52,491 nucleotides of DNA from Lachnospiraceae bacterium (GTDB lineage: Bacteria > Bacillota_A > Clostridia > Lachnospirales > Lachnospiraceae), in the NCBI GenBank assembly GCA_017620975.1, contig JAGAUD010000010.1, positions 1-52,491 on the forward strand, written 5' to 3'. The position numbers and the translations under genes were made by a program. This document shows, piece after piece, positions 9,839 to 17,132 of the stretch; the stretch's first letter is position 1; the number at the start of each line of letters is the position of its first letter. Below the pieces are notes generated by a model that saw only the letters and a program-made list of their open reading frames with translations, had not been told where the DNA came from and made no database searches.

Positions 9839-9867
9839 TTGACAGATTAAAAAGTCTGTGTTAGAAT
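9839..9867 (+). promoter_or_regulatory. Promoter of RNase P RNA
   Basis: TTGACA (9839-9844) and TAGAAT (9862-9867) are separated by exactly 17 bp. The predicted start, about 9874, coincides with the 5' end of the RNase P RNA. Confidence 0.8.
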
Positions 9868-9871
9868 TTTG

Positions 9872-10222
9872 AAACGTAAGTAGAACAAATAATCGCGGCC
9901 GGCGGCGTAAGCTGCCGGGTGAGGAAAGTCCGGGCTTCACAGGGCAGGATGCCGGATAACGTCCGGTGGAGGTGACTCCAAGGCTAGTGCAACAGAAATA
10001 TACCGCCAGATTTTCTTGAGGAAAGCTGGTAAGGGTGGAAAGGCAGCTTAAGAGACTACCGTCCGTCTGGTAACAGGCGGAGCCATGTAAACCCCATCCG
10101 AAGCAAGACCAAAACGAAAACGATAGGCTTGCCCGGCCTGTTTTCAGGTGGGTCGCTTGAAGCGTCTGGTAACAGACGTTCTAGATAGATGATTATTCAC
10201 GACATAACCCGGCTTACGCTTC
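9872..10222 (+). ncRNA. rnpB: RNase P RNA, bacterial type A
   Basis: This is the catalytic RNA that matures the 5' ends of tRNAs. The universally conserved segments are present: GAGGAAAGTCCGGGCT near the 5' end, ACAGGGCAGGATGCCGG just after it, the AGAGACTACCGTCC and AAACCCCATCC core segments, and a 3' region with AGATGATTATTCACGACA followed by ACCCGGCTTAC. The outer P1 helix can be formed by CGTAAG near 9875 and CTTACG near 10213. The layout fits type A rather than the Bacillus type B. Ends are estimated from P1 pairing and the promoter, so they may be off by a few bases. Confidence 0.93.
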
Positions 10223-10233
10223 TGCTTACATTT

Positions 10234-10282
10234 AAAAACCCGGTAAAATGGCTGAAAGGCTTGATTTTACTGGGTTTTATTA
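10234..10282 (+). terminator. Terminator of rnpB
   Basis: A 15-bp stem (10235-10249 with 10264-10278, with a G:T pair) closes a 14-nt loop. The right arm ends in TTTT, continuing ATTAATT. Confidence 0.8.
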
Positions 10283-10303
10283 ATTGCAAATGGTGGAAAT
10301 GTT

Positions 10304-11119
10304 ATGACAAAAAACAGAATAGGTGCTGCTGCCGCTTGGATGATGGCAGTTATTTTACTGCCCGGCTGTACTTTCGGCAATGAGAACACAATAGTAAAAA
10401 TTGAAGCTCGTCAAACTAAGGAACAGGAGGTTGAGAAAGAGCAAGATGAGAGCATCTCCGGGCAATCTCAGGAAGAGTTGATTTATTTGCCCAATGACAC
10501 CTTTACTGTAGAAGAACCTGTAAATGAGAATCTGGCCGGACTTTTGCAGGAAAAAGCAGCAGGTGTCATGGTACAGATTAATACAGGAGAACTTATCGGA
10601 AGCGGAATTATTTGGAGTATGAATACCCAAAGTATGGTAATCGTCACCGCGGCCCATGTGATAGAAAATGCTCAGAAGCTGGAGATTACTTTGATTGACG
10701 GAACGATGCTTGAAAGCCGGAATAACCTCTGGAACTGGAGGACGGTATCAGACTGCGATTTGGGAATTATTACGATTCCTATGGAAGAGATTCCGGAAGA
10801 AGCATTATCTGAGTGCAGATATGTTTCTGTAGACAAAGAAGCGTATGACAATCTGCAGACGGAGGACATTATCCTGGTCATGGGCTCACGGGATAGCGTT
10901 GCCGGGAATGCCTACGCTGGGAAGCTGGTAGAATCCTGGATCTATATGGAAGATTATACCCAATACATGATGCTTGCCACCACCTATGCCCGGCCGGGCA
11001 TGTCCGGGGGTGGCGTCTTCGATCAAAACGGACAATTTATAGGTATCCTATCCGGTGCAGACGAACAGGGAAATTTAGCGATTCTCCCCCTAAGCCTTAT
11101 CTTGCGGGAAGTAGACTGA
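10304..11119 (+). CDS. Trypsin-like serine protease, lipoprotein
   Basis: The 271-residue protein starts with a lipoprotein signal peptide ending in the lipobox LLPGC (Cys22), so it should be anchored on the outer face of the membrane. A Glu/Gln-rich linker precedes a trypsin-like domain with a complete triad: His118 in VTAAHVIE, Asp152 in CDLGIITI, and Ser234 in GMSGGGVF. No PDZ domain follows, unlike HtrA/DegP, and the protein is short, so it resembles stand-alone HtrA-like extracytoplasmic peptidases. The ribosome site GGTGGAAA lies upstream of ATG 10304. It is a single gene flanked by terminators. The substrate is unknown. Confidence 0.85.
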   Translation: MTKNRIGAAAAWMMAVILLPGCTFGNENTIVKIEARQTKEQEVEKEQDESISGQSQEELIYLPNDTFTVEEPVNENLAGLLQEKAAGVMVQINTGELIGSGIIWSMNTQSMVIVTAAHVIENAQKLEITLIDGTMLESRNNLWNWRTVSDCDLGIITIPMEEIPEEALSECRYVSVDKEAYDNLQTEDIILVMGSRDSVAGNAYAGKLVESWIYMEDYTQYMMLATTYARPGMSGGGVFDQNGQFIGILSGADEQGNLAILPLSLILREVD

Positions 11120-11124
11120 AAGTT

Positions 11125-11147
11125 AAAGTTCGCAGGTTGCGACTTTT
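11125..11147 (+). terminator. Probable terminator after the trypsin-like lipoprotein
   Basis: A compact hairpin (AAAGT-CGCA pairing with TGCG-ACTTT, one bulged T) is followed by TTTTCC, shortly after the stop at 11119. Confidence 0.5.
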
Positions 11148-11195
11148 CCACAGCGGGCACACTACAAATCCCGATTCTCAATGAAAAGAATTTAA

Positions 11196-11300
11196 GGCAG
11201 ATAGAATCGAAAAAAGCGAAATATCTATATGCTGATTTTTCCCACGAAGAGGCTTTTGGGGCAGATAGAATCGGACAAAATGAAGCATTTATATGCCAGA
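11196..11300 (+). repeat. Imperfect 64-bp tandem repeat
   Basis: GGCAGATAGAATCG occurs at 11196-11209 and again at 11260-11273. TATATGC also recurs with the same 64-bp offset (11227 and 11291). The intervening sequence is only partly conserved. The surrounding 11148-11556 stretch has no convincing coding sequence apart from the leader of the downstream COG0523 gene. Confidence 0.6.
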
Positions 11301-11556
11301 ATCCATCTAAAATAGGCATTACCGGCGTATAAAATTAAATAAAGTAAAGTTTTTATCTGCTGCAGCGATGGCTGAATGGTAACTATTAATAAAACTTTCA
11401 CTATTAGAGATATTGACAATAAAGCCAGAATGGTGGAAAATAAGAAACGATGGCAGAGATGAAGAGCATCGATGCCGATGATAATTGTCTGTGAGGAAAA
11501 GCAGCAATATAGTCCCACGGCATCTAACGTATGGGATATGGAAAGGAAATGAAAAA
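11301..11556. other. Non-coding leader region of the metal GTPase operon
   Basis: No gene is supported here. It is A/T-rich and must hold the promoter of the downstream gene, but no clear TTGACA/TATAAT pair with 17-bp spacing and no recognisable Zur-type palindrome could be picked out by eye. Confidence 0.4.
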
Positions 11557-12648
11557 ATGACCAAGATTGATGTAGTATCTGGATTTCTTGGTGCAGGTAA
11601 GACAACCCTGATCAAGAAACTGTTAAAAGAAGCGCTGAACGGAACCAAAGTGGTTCTGATTGAAAATGAATTTGGTGAGATCGGTATTGACGGCGGATTT
11701 TTAAAAGAGTCCGGCATTGAAATCAAGGAAATGAATTCCGGTTGTATCTGCTGCTCACTGGTAGGAGATTTTGGAACCTCTTTAAAGGAGGTGCTGACCA
11801 CTTATTCTCCTGAGAGAGTATTGATTGAGCCGTCAGGAGTAGGCAAGCTGTCTGATGTTTTAAAGGCAGTGGAAGATGTGGCACAGGATCTGGATGTTGA
11901 GGTCAACAGCGCGGTTGCTGTAGTAGATGCTTCCAAATGCAAGATGTATATGAAGAATTTTGGTGAATTCTTCATCAATCAAGTAGAGTATGCCGGTACA
12001 ATTATTTTGACCCGTGCAGATAAGACTTCTCAGGAAAAGATGAATGCCTGTGTAGAAATGCTTCGTCAGCATAATGATAAGGCAACAATCATTACCACTC
12101 CTCTTGATCAGTTGGATGGCAAGACTGTTCTGGAGACGATTGAGGGGACTGACAAACTGGAAGATATGATGAAAGAGATGCTGGAGCATGTGCATGAGGA
12201 GCATGACGAGAACTGCACTTGCGGCTGTCATGATCATGAGCATCATCACGACCACGATCATGAACATCACCACAACCATGACCACGAGCATCATCATCAC
12301 CATGATGAGAACTGCACTTGCGGCTGTCATGATCATGACCATCATCACCATGACCATCACGGCCATCATCATGCAGACGAAGTATTCACCAGCTGGGGTA
12401 TGGAGACACCCAATACCTACACAGCAGATTGTATGGAAGAAATCCTCACAGCTCTTGACAGCGGAGAATATGGTGTCATCCTGCGTGCTAAGGGAATGGT
12501 ACCTGCAGGAGACGGTACATGGGTATATTATGATTATGTACCTGAAGAGCATGATATCAGAGAAGGCAAGCCTGCAGTAACCGGTAAGATTTGCGTCATC
12601 GGTTCCAATCTGGCAGAAGAGAAGCTTGCAGAACTGTTTGGCAAATAA
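11557..12648 (+). CDS. COG0523 (CobW/P47K) metal-chaperone GTPase with His-rich segment
   Basis: This 363-residue G3E-family GTPase carries Walker A GFLGAGKTT (residues 9-17), the metal-binding CxCC motif in SGCICCS, and TRADK as the guanine-specificity element. Between the GTPase and the C-terminal CobW domain lies an extraordinary segment (about residues 211-272) with some 31 His and six Cys in two CTCGC clusters. Such segments bind zinc, nickel or cobalt. The family delivers or allocates metals to target proteins. Its partner genes, a second COG0523 GTPase and a ZIP transporter, favour zinc. ATG 11557 follows AAAGGAAATG; a longer frame to 11485 has no ribosome site and an unlikely N-terminus. 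Confidence 0.9.
   Translation: MTKIDVVSGFLGAGKTTLIKKLLKEALNGTKVVLIENEFGEIGIDGGFLKESGIEIKEMNSGCICCSLVGDFGTSLKEVLTTYSPERVLIEPSGVGKLSDVLKAVEDVAQDLDVEVNSAVAVVDASKCKMYMKNFGEFFINQVEYAGTIILTRADKTSQEKMNACVEMLRQHNDKATIITTPLDQLDGKTVLETIEGTDKLEDMMKEMLEHVHEEHDENCTCGCHDHEHHHDHDHEHHHNHDHEHHHHHDENCTCGCHDHDHHHHDHHGHHHADEVFTSWGMETPNTYTADCMEEILTALDSGEYGVILRAKGMVPAGDGTWVYYDYVPEEHDIREGKPAVTGKICVIGSNLAEEKLAELFGK
12208..12338 (+). repeat. In-frame 99-bp duplication in the His-rich region
   Basis: The coding block for ENCTCGCHDHxHHH begins at 12208 and recurs at 12307, an exact 99-bp (33-codon) offset. The two copies are nearly identical at the DNA level over about 32 bases, so the duplication is recent or gene-converted. 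The spacer is made of His-Asp-His-Glu units. Confidence 0.85.
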
Positions 12649-12684
12649 AGTGCAGATAAATAACTTGAGAAAGGCGGCGCGTAT

Positions 12685-13614
12685 ATGAGGCCCGTATATG
12701 TAATCAATGGTTTTCTGGAAAGTGGCAAGACAGAGTTCATTTCCTTTACACTGGCACAGCCATATTTTCAGATTAAAGGCAAGACACTGATCCTTCTGTG
12801 TGAGGAAGGTGAAGTGGAATATGACGAGGAGTTACTTCGAAAGAGCAGGTCAGTCATAGAGGTGATTGACAGCGAGGAGGAATTTACCCCCAGTCATCTG
12901 GTGGAACTTGAGAAGAAGCATAAGCCGGAGCGTATCATTATAGAGTACAACGGAATGTGGAATTATAAAAATATGAAGCTGCCCTGGTACTGGAAGATTG
13001 AGCAGCAGATTACTACGATTGACGGTTCTACTTTCCCTATGTATTATACTAACATGCGTTCCCTGCTGGCTGAGATGATCAGAAAATCCGAAATGATTAT
13101 TTTCAACCGCTGTGATGGCATAACTGATTTGAATACTTATAAACGAAATATTAAAGCGGTAAACCCCAATGCCGATGTTATCTTTGAAGATGCTAATGGA
13201 GAAATCGATGAGATTCTGGAAGAGGATCTTCCGTATGATTTGAATCAAGAGCTCATCGAACTGGACAATAACGGATATGGAATCTGGTATCTGGACAGCA
13301 TGGATCATCTGGAAAGATATATTGGGAAGAAAATCAGATTCACTGCGTTGGTGCTGAAGCCGGAAGAGATGAAAAAAGGATATTTTGTACCGGGAAGAAT
13401 GGCTATGACCTGCTGTGCTGATGATATGGCATTTCTGGGCTATGCTTGCGAGTATGCAGGTGCTGAGAGCCTGAAGCAGAAGGAATGGGTCGAGGTGACG
13501 GCTACAGTGAGTAAGGAATATTGGGAAGATTATAAGGGAGAAGGTCCCGTTCTGCATGCAATCAGCGTAGAGAAGACCAAAGCTCCCAAAGAGGAAATCA
13601 TCAGTTTTACCTGA
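12685..13614 (+). CDS. COG0523-like GTPase fused to a DUF1980-like C-terminal domain
   Basis: The 309-residue protein has a P-loop at the N-terminus (GFLESGKTE, residues 9-17) and a guanine-specificity-like FNRCD, so it belongs to the G3E/COG0523 group. It lacks the CxCC motif of its neighbour. Residues ~220-309 do not look like a CobW C-terminal domain. They read like the C-terminal part of YcgQ/DUF1980 (TIGR03943) proteins: a GRMAMTCCADDMAFLG segment followed by WVEVTATV. In other Firmicutes DUF1980 proteins pair with a YcgR-type permease and COG0523 GTPases. The Cys pair could bind metal. The gene is 36 nt downstream of the His-rich GTPase and is followed by a terminator. Confidence 0.75.
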   Translation: MRPVYVINGFLESGKTEFISFTLAQPYFQIKGKTLILLCEEGEVEYDEELLRKSRSVIEVIDSEEEFTPSHLVELEKKHKPERIIIEYNGMWNYKNMKLPWYWKIEQQITTIDGSTFPMYYTNMRSLLAEMIRKSEMIIFNRCDGITDLNTYKRNIKAVNPNADVIFEDANGEIDEILEEDLPYDLNQELIELDNNGYGIWYLDSMDHLERYIGKKIRFTALVLKPEEMKKGYFVPGRMAMTCCADDMAFLGYACEYAGAESLKQKEWVEVTATVSKEYWEDYKGEGPVLHAISVEKTKAPKEEIISFT

Positions 13615-13622
13615 TAAAACAG

Positions 13623-13655
13623 GGCCGCTGTAAGTGTTACATGCGGCCTTTTTTC
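13623..13655 (+). terminator. Terminator after the GTPase pair
   Basis: GGCCGC-TGTAA pairs with TTACA-GCGGCC (one bulged T) and is followed by TTTTTT. It lies between the fusion GTPase and the ZIP gene and may allow partial read-through. Confidence 0.85.
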
Positions 13656-13717
13656 TATCAAATGTGCTGTCCATCTGCGGGAAATTTCAAAATTTTGTTA
13701 ATGTGAAGGAGAAGAGT

Positions 13718-14494
13718 ATGGAAATATTAGTTGGTGTATTGATACCGTTTATCGGAACCGGTGCAGGAGCTGCCTGTGTCTTTTTCCTGAAAAAGGAAAT
13801 GGGGCCCAATATACAAAGGGTATTTCTGGGATTTGCAGCAGGCGTCATGGTGGCAGCGTCAGTATGGTCATTGCTCATTCCGGCTATGGATATGTGTGAG
13901 GCTATGGGAAAGCTTGCGTTTCTTCCCGCCCTTGTGGGCTTTCTCTTAGGGATAGGTTTCCTGCTGTTAATGGACAGTGTGATACCGCATCTTCATGTAG
14001 GAGATGAGAAGCCGGAGGGCATGCCCAGTAAGCTGAAGAGAAGCACTATGCTAATGCTGGCTGTGACACTTCACAACCTGCCGGAAGGTGCTGCCTGCGG
14101 TGCTATTTTTGCGGGAATTGTAACAGGAGAAGGTACCGTGACCATGGCCGGAGCAGTGGCCTTGTCTATCGGTATCGCCATTCAGAATTTCCCTGAGGGT
14201 GCCATTCTTTCCCTGCCTTTAAGAAGTGAAGGGAAGAGTAAATTGCAGGCATTTGGAATGGGAGCGCTTTCCGGAATTGTAGAACCGATCGGAGCGCTTA
14301 TTGCTATTGGACTGGCGTCTGTTGTGACTCCGGTACTGCCATATCTTCTGGCGTTTGCGGCGGGCGCCATGATCTATGTTGTGGTGGAAGAATTGATCCC
14401 GGAGGCTAGTGAAGGCAGTCATTCCAACATTGGAACCATTGCGTTTGCGCTGGGATTTGCAGTTATGATGGTGTTGGACATTGCGCTTGCCTGA
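13718..14494 (+). CDS. ZIP family metal transporter
   Basis: The 258-residue integral membrane protein has eight hydrophobic segments and the two ZIP metal-site signatures HNLPEGAACG (TM4) and QNFPEGA (TM5). ZIP proteins import divalent metals, usually zinc, into the cytoplasm. The His-rich loop between TM3 and TM4 seen in many members is only modest here. AAGGAG lies 7 nt before ATG 13718; the longer frame from 13634 runs through the preceding terminator and is rejected. Its position next to two metal GTPases supports zinc homeostasis. Confidence 0.9.
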   Translation: MEILVGVLIPFIGTGAGAACVFFLKKEMGPNIQRVFLGFAAGVMVAASVWSLLIPAMDMCEAMGKLAFLPALVGFLLGIGFLLLMDSVIPHLHVGDEKPEGMPSKLKRSTMLMLAVTLHNLPEGAACGAIFAGIVTGEGTVTMAGAVALSIGIAIQNFPEGAILSLPLRSEGKSKLQAFGMGALSGIVEPIGALIAIGLASVVTPVLPYLLAFAAGAMIYVVVEELIPEASEGSHSNIGTIAFALGFAVMMVLDIALA

Positions 14495-14519
14495 CAGAGT
14501 ATAGAATAAGGAGGTCAAT

Positions 14520-15290
14520 ATGGCGATATCATCGGAGAAAGAATTGCAGCAGCTAAGAAGCAGGCTGCATGATTTGGCGCGGAAATCTTTCGGACAGAAT
14601 ATGTTCACTTTTACAGGTTTCCTGGGATTGAGCGAACAGGACATCTTCTGGCAGGAGGAACCGCAGTTAAGATATGCAGGATGTCAATTGTGGGGCGGTG
14701 ATGAACAGTGTGACAGGAAGATATTACGATTCGGTTCTGCGGAAGAATTTGGATATGAAGAGCCGTTTGCTGTTACAAGTATCCATATTACTCCGCTTGT
14801 GGAGAAATTTGCAGATGATTTTTCTCACAGAGATTTTCTGGGAGCATTGATGAATCTGGGGATAGAGCGCAGCACGCTGGGAGACATCAGGGTAGGTCAC
14901 AGGGAGGCATATTTGTTTTGCCTGGAAAGCATTGCCCCGTTTATCTGTGACAATTTGGAACAGGTAAAGCATACTCATGTGCGCTGCCAAATCGTGACGG
15001 AATTAAAGGAACTGCCCAGGGAGGAGCCTGAGACGGTGACGGTGCAGGTGGCTTCAGGGAGAATTGATGCAGTCATTGCAAAAGTATATAATAAATCAAG
15101 AAATGATGTATTGGAATTTTTCCGCACAGGTAAGGTATATGTGGGAGGAAGGCTCTGTGAAAATAATTCACGCATGTTGAAAGAACAGGAAATTATAAAT
15201 GTACGTGGATTTGGAAAATTTGTGTATCTTGGGGTGAAAAATGAAACACGTAAGGGTAAGTTGAGCATTCAGGTGGCTGTTTATCGATAG
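14520..15290 (+). CDS. ylmH: YlmH-type S4-domain RNA-binding protein
   Basis: The 256-residue protein matches the YlmH family: an N-terminal two-part domain (residues ~1-165) and a C-terminal S4 RNA-binding domain (about 182-240) with RIDAVIAKVYNKSRNDV and GKVYVGGRLCENNSRM. The family is linked to cell division in cocci and has been proposed to act on ribosomal RNA. An excellent AAGGAGG site precedes ATG 14520. In most Firmicutes ylmH lies in the dcw/ylm cluster; here it stands alone after a ZIP gene, which is usual in Lachnospiraceae. Confidence 0.85.
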   Translation: MAISSEKELQQLRSRLHDLARKSFGQNMFTFTGFLGLSEQDIFWQEEPQLRYAGCQLWGGDEQCDRKILRFGSAEEFGYEEPFAVTSIHITPLVEKFADDFSHRDFLGALMNLGIERSTLGDIRVGHREAYLFCLESIAPFICDNLEQVKHTHVRCQIVTELKELPREEPETVTVQVASGRIDAVIAKVYNKSRNDVLEFFRTGKVYVGGRLCENNSRMLKEQEIINVRGFGKFVYLGVKNETRKGKLSIQVAVYR

Positions 15291-15321
15291 AGCATCCGAG
15301 TGAGAGAAGGAGGCACAACTT

Positions 15322-16302
15322 ATGAATCAGTATTCTATTATCCAGTGGCTGTTTTTCTTTTATTTTTATAGCTTTTTCGGCTGGTGCTTTGAGTCTGCCT
15401 ATGTATCCATTGGTAAGAAGCGGTTTGTGAACAGAGGATTTATGCGTGGTCCGTTTCTTCCTCTTTACGGAACCGGTGGAATCATGATGCTTTTAGTATC
15501 AATGCCATTTCAGGACAATATCTTTATGGTATATGTGGCAGGCTGCCTTGGTGCCACTGTACTGGAATATGTAACAGGAGTAGTCATGGAATCTTTATTT
15601 AAAGTACGATACTGGGATTATTCCGACCAGAAATTAAATTTTCAGGGACATATTTGTTTGAGCTCTTCACTGGCATGGGGATTCTTGACAATCTTCATGA
15701 CGGAAGTGTTACATAAGCAGGTAGAAAAGATCGTAGTTTTGATACCGAATAGTGTGCTGACTTTAATTACGCTGTTTCTCACCGGAGTTATATTTTCCGA
15801 CTTTGCACTGTCCTTCAAGGCTGCTATGGATCTGCGCGATGTGCTGATTCGGATGGAGAAGGCAAAAGCAGAGCTTATGCGTCTGCAGAAGCGTCTTGAT
15901 GTAGTGATCGCCGTGACTGAGGAAGAGCTGACGAACCGTAAAGAGGAGTTTTGGGAGGAACTGCTTCAGCGTAAGGAAGACATTTCTGATAATCTGGAGA
16001 TGAAAGTCGAGGATATCAGGGCGAATATCGAGACTAAGATGGAGAATCTCCGAGACAAAATGTTGGAGCGTCCTTCCGATTATTCTGAAAAGATGAAAGC
16101 GGAAATGAAGGAGTTGTTTACGCGATATCGAAGATATGACGATGAAAGAAGAAGCTTGACAACCTTGAAAGATTTCTTCCAGAGAGATCTGATTCGTTCC
16201 AATCCCGATATGCGTTCCGTGAAGTTCGAAGAAGCGCTGGAAGAACTGAAAAAGAAAGCAATAAAACGCCGTTCACAAAAAGACAGCGAGAAAGAAGAAT
16301 AA
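15322..16302 (+). CDS. CmpB-type putative ABC transporter permease with coiled-coil tail
   Basis: The N-terminal ~175 residues form five to six hydrophobic segments of the Pfam ABC_trans_CmpB family (FFGWCFESAY, RGPFLPLYGTGG are typical). The rest, to residue 326, is a highly charged helical region (RKEDISDNLEMKVEDI and similar) that should form a cytoplasmic coiled coil. Despite the family name no ATPase partner is present, and transport has not been demonstrated for these proteins as far as I know. AAGGAGG is placed well before the start. A second, shorter member lies at 32113-32526 on the other strand. Confidence 0.75.
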   Translation: MNQYSIIQWLFFFYFYSFFGWCFESAYVSIGKKRFVNRGFMRGPFLPLYGTGGIMMLLVSMPFQDNIFMVYVAGCLGATVLEYVTGVVMESLFKVRYWDYSDQKLNFQGHICLSSSLAWGFLTIFMTEVLHKQVEKIVVLIPNSVLTLITLFLTGVIFSDFALSFKAAMDLRDVLIRMEKAKAELMRLQKRLDVVIAVTEEELTNRKEEFWEELLQRKEDISDNLEMKVEDIRANIETKMENLRDKMLERPSDYSEKMKAEMKELFTRYRRYDDERRSLTTLKDFFQRDLIRSNPDMRSVKFEEALEELKKKAIKRRSQKDSEKEE

Positions 16303-16355
16303 ATGAAAAGGAGAGGATTGCGCTGTGGGCATTCTCTCCTGCTTTAAATATAGTA

Positions 16356-16374
16356 TCTTAAAGAATTCTTAAAG
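16356..16374 (+). promoter_or_regulatory. Tandem direct repeat, candidate response-regulator site
   Basis: TCTTAAAG occurs at 16356-16363 and again at 16367-16374, an 11-bp period. OmpR/PhoB regulators bind such head-to-tail repeats on one face of DNA. A TACAAT -10 box (16409-16414) with only a poor -35 (TTATTT at 16386) follows, as in activated promoters. Confidence 0.45.
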
Positions 16375-16433
16375 GTTTCCCCGATTTATTTTTAATATAC
16401 GTTTGGAGTACAATAGACCTAAGGAGGATGGTT

Positions 16434-17132
16434 ATGTACAATATACTGATTTGTGACGATGAAAAGGACATTGTAAATGCACTGAAGATTTATCTGGCAG
16501 ATGCAAATTACCGGCTGTTCGAGGCTTATACCGGGAAAGAAGCGCTGAAAGTAATCGACAGCCAGGATATCCACCTGGTGCTTATGGACATCATGATGCC
16601 GGTGATGGACGGCATCTCAGCCATGGTAAAAATCAGGGAAAAGAGCAATGTGCCTGTAATTTTGTTGACAGCCAAAAGTGAGGATACCGATAAGATTCTG
16701 GGGTTAAATGTAGGAGCAGACGATTATATTACCAAGCCCTTCAATCCGGTAGAGGTGGCTGCACGAGTAAGGAGTCAGCTGCGCAGGTATATGCAGCTGG
16801 GCGGTGGAAACATGAAACAGACGGTGCTTTCCATAGGCGGTATTGAATTGGATGACAAGGCGAAAAGCGTTACACTGGATGGGGAGCCGGTGGCGCTGAC
16901 TCCTACGGAGTATGAGATTTTGAAGCTACTTATGGAGCACCCTGGACAGGTATTTGCACCCAAGGACATTTACCAGAGAATCTGGAATGACCTTCCCTAC
17001 GGAAGTGAGAACACCGTAGCAGTACATATTCGTCATCTTCGGGAGAAACTGGAAATCAACCCTGCAGAACCACGTTATCTTAAGGTAGTCTGGGGGCAGG
17101 GCTACAAGATTGAGAAAGGGCCGAGAGAATGA
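16434..17132 (+). CDS. OmpR-family response regulator
   Basis: The 232-residue protein has a receiver domain with acidic pocket D8/D9, phospho-acceptor Asp52 in LVLMDIMMPVMDG, and the conserved Lys in DDYITKPF. A winged-helix DNA-binding domain (residues ~130-232) follows. The ATG at 16434 lies 6 nt after AAGGAGG; the in-frame ATG at 16428 overlaps that site and is unlikely. It overlaps the downstream histidine-kinase gene by 4 nt (ATGA), so the pair is translationally coupled. The architecture resembles VanR-like regulators, but the stimulus is unknown. Confidence 0.9.
   Translation: MYNILICDDEKDIVNALKIYLADANYRLFEAYTGKEALKVIDSQDIHLVLMDIMMPVMDGISAMVKIREKSNVPVILLTAKSEDTDKILGLNVGADDYITKPFNPVEVAARVRSQLRRYMQLGGGNMKQTVLSIGGIELDDKAKSVTLDGEPVALTPTEYEILKLLMEHPGQVFAPKDIYQRIWNDLPYGSENTVAVHIRHLREKLEINPAEPRYLKVVWGQGYKIEKGPRE

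Noticed and set aside
11196..11300. CRISPR-like repeats
   Set aside because: Only two diverged copies with unequal conservation; no spacer array or cas genes are present in the window.
11860..12552. A 230-codon minus-strand ORF opposite the His-rich GTPase gene
   Set aside because: It is the reverse complement of the CAT/CAC-GAC repeats, giving a Met/Val-rich artefact without a ribosome site.
16303..16340. Terminator after the CmpB-type gene (GGAGAG / CTCTCC hairpin)
   Set aside because: The hairpin GGAGAGGA-TTCTCTCC exists, but only a TGCTTTA follows instead of a T tract, so I did not list it as a terminator.
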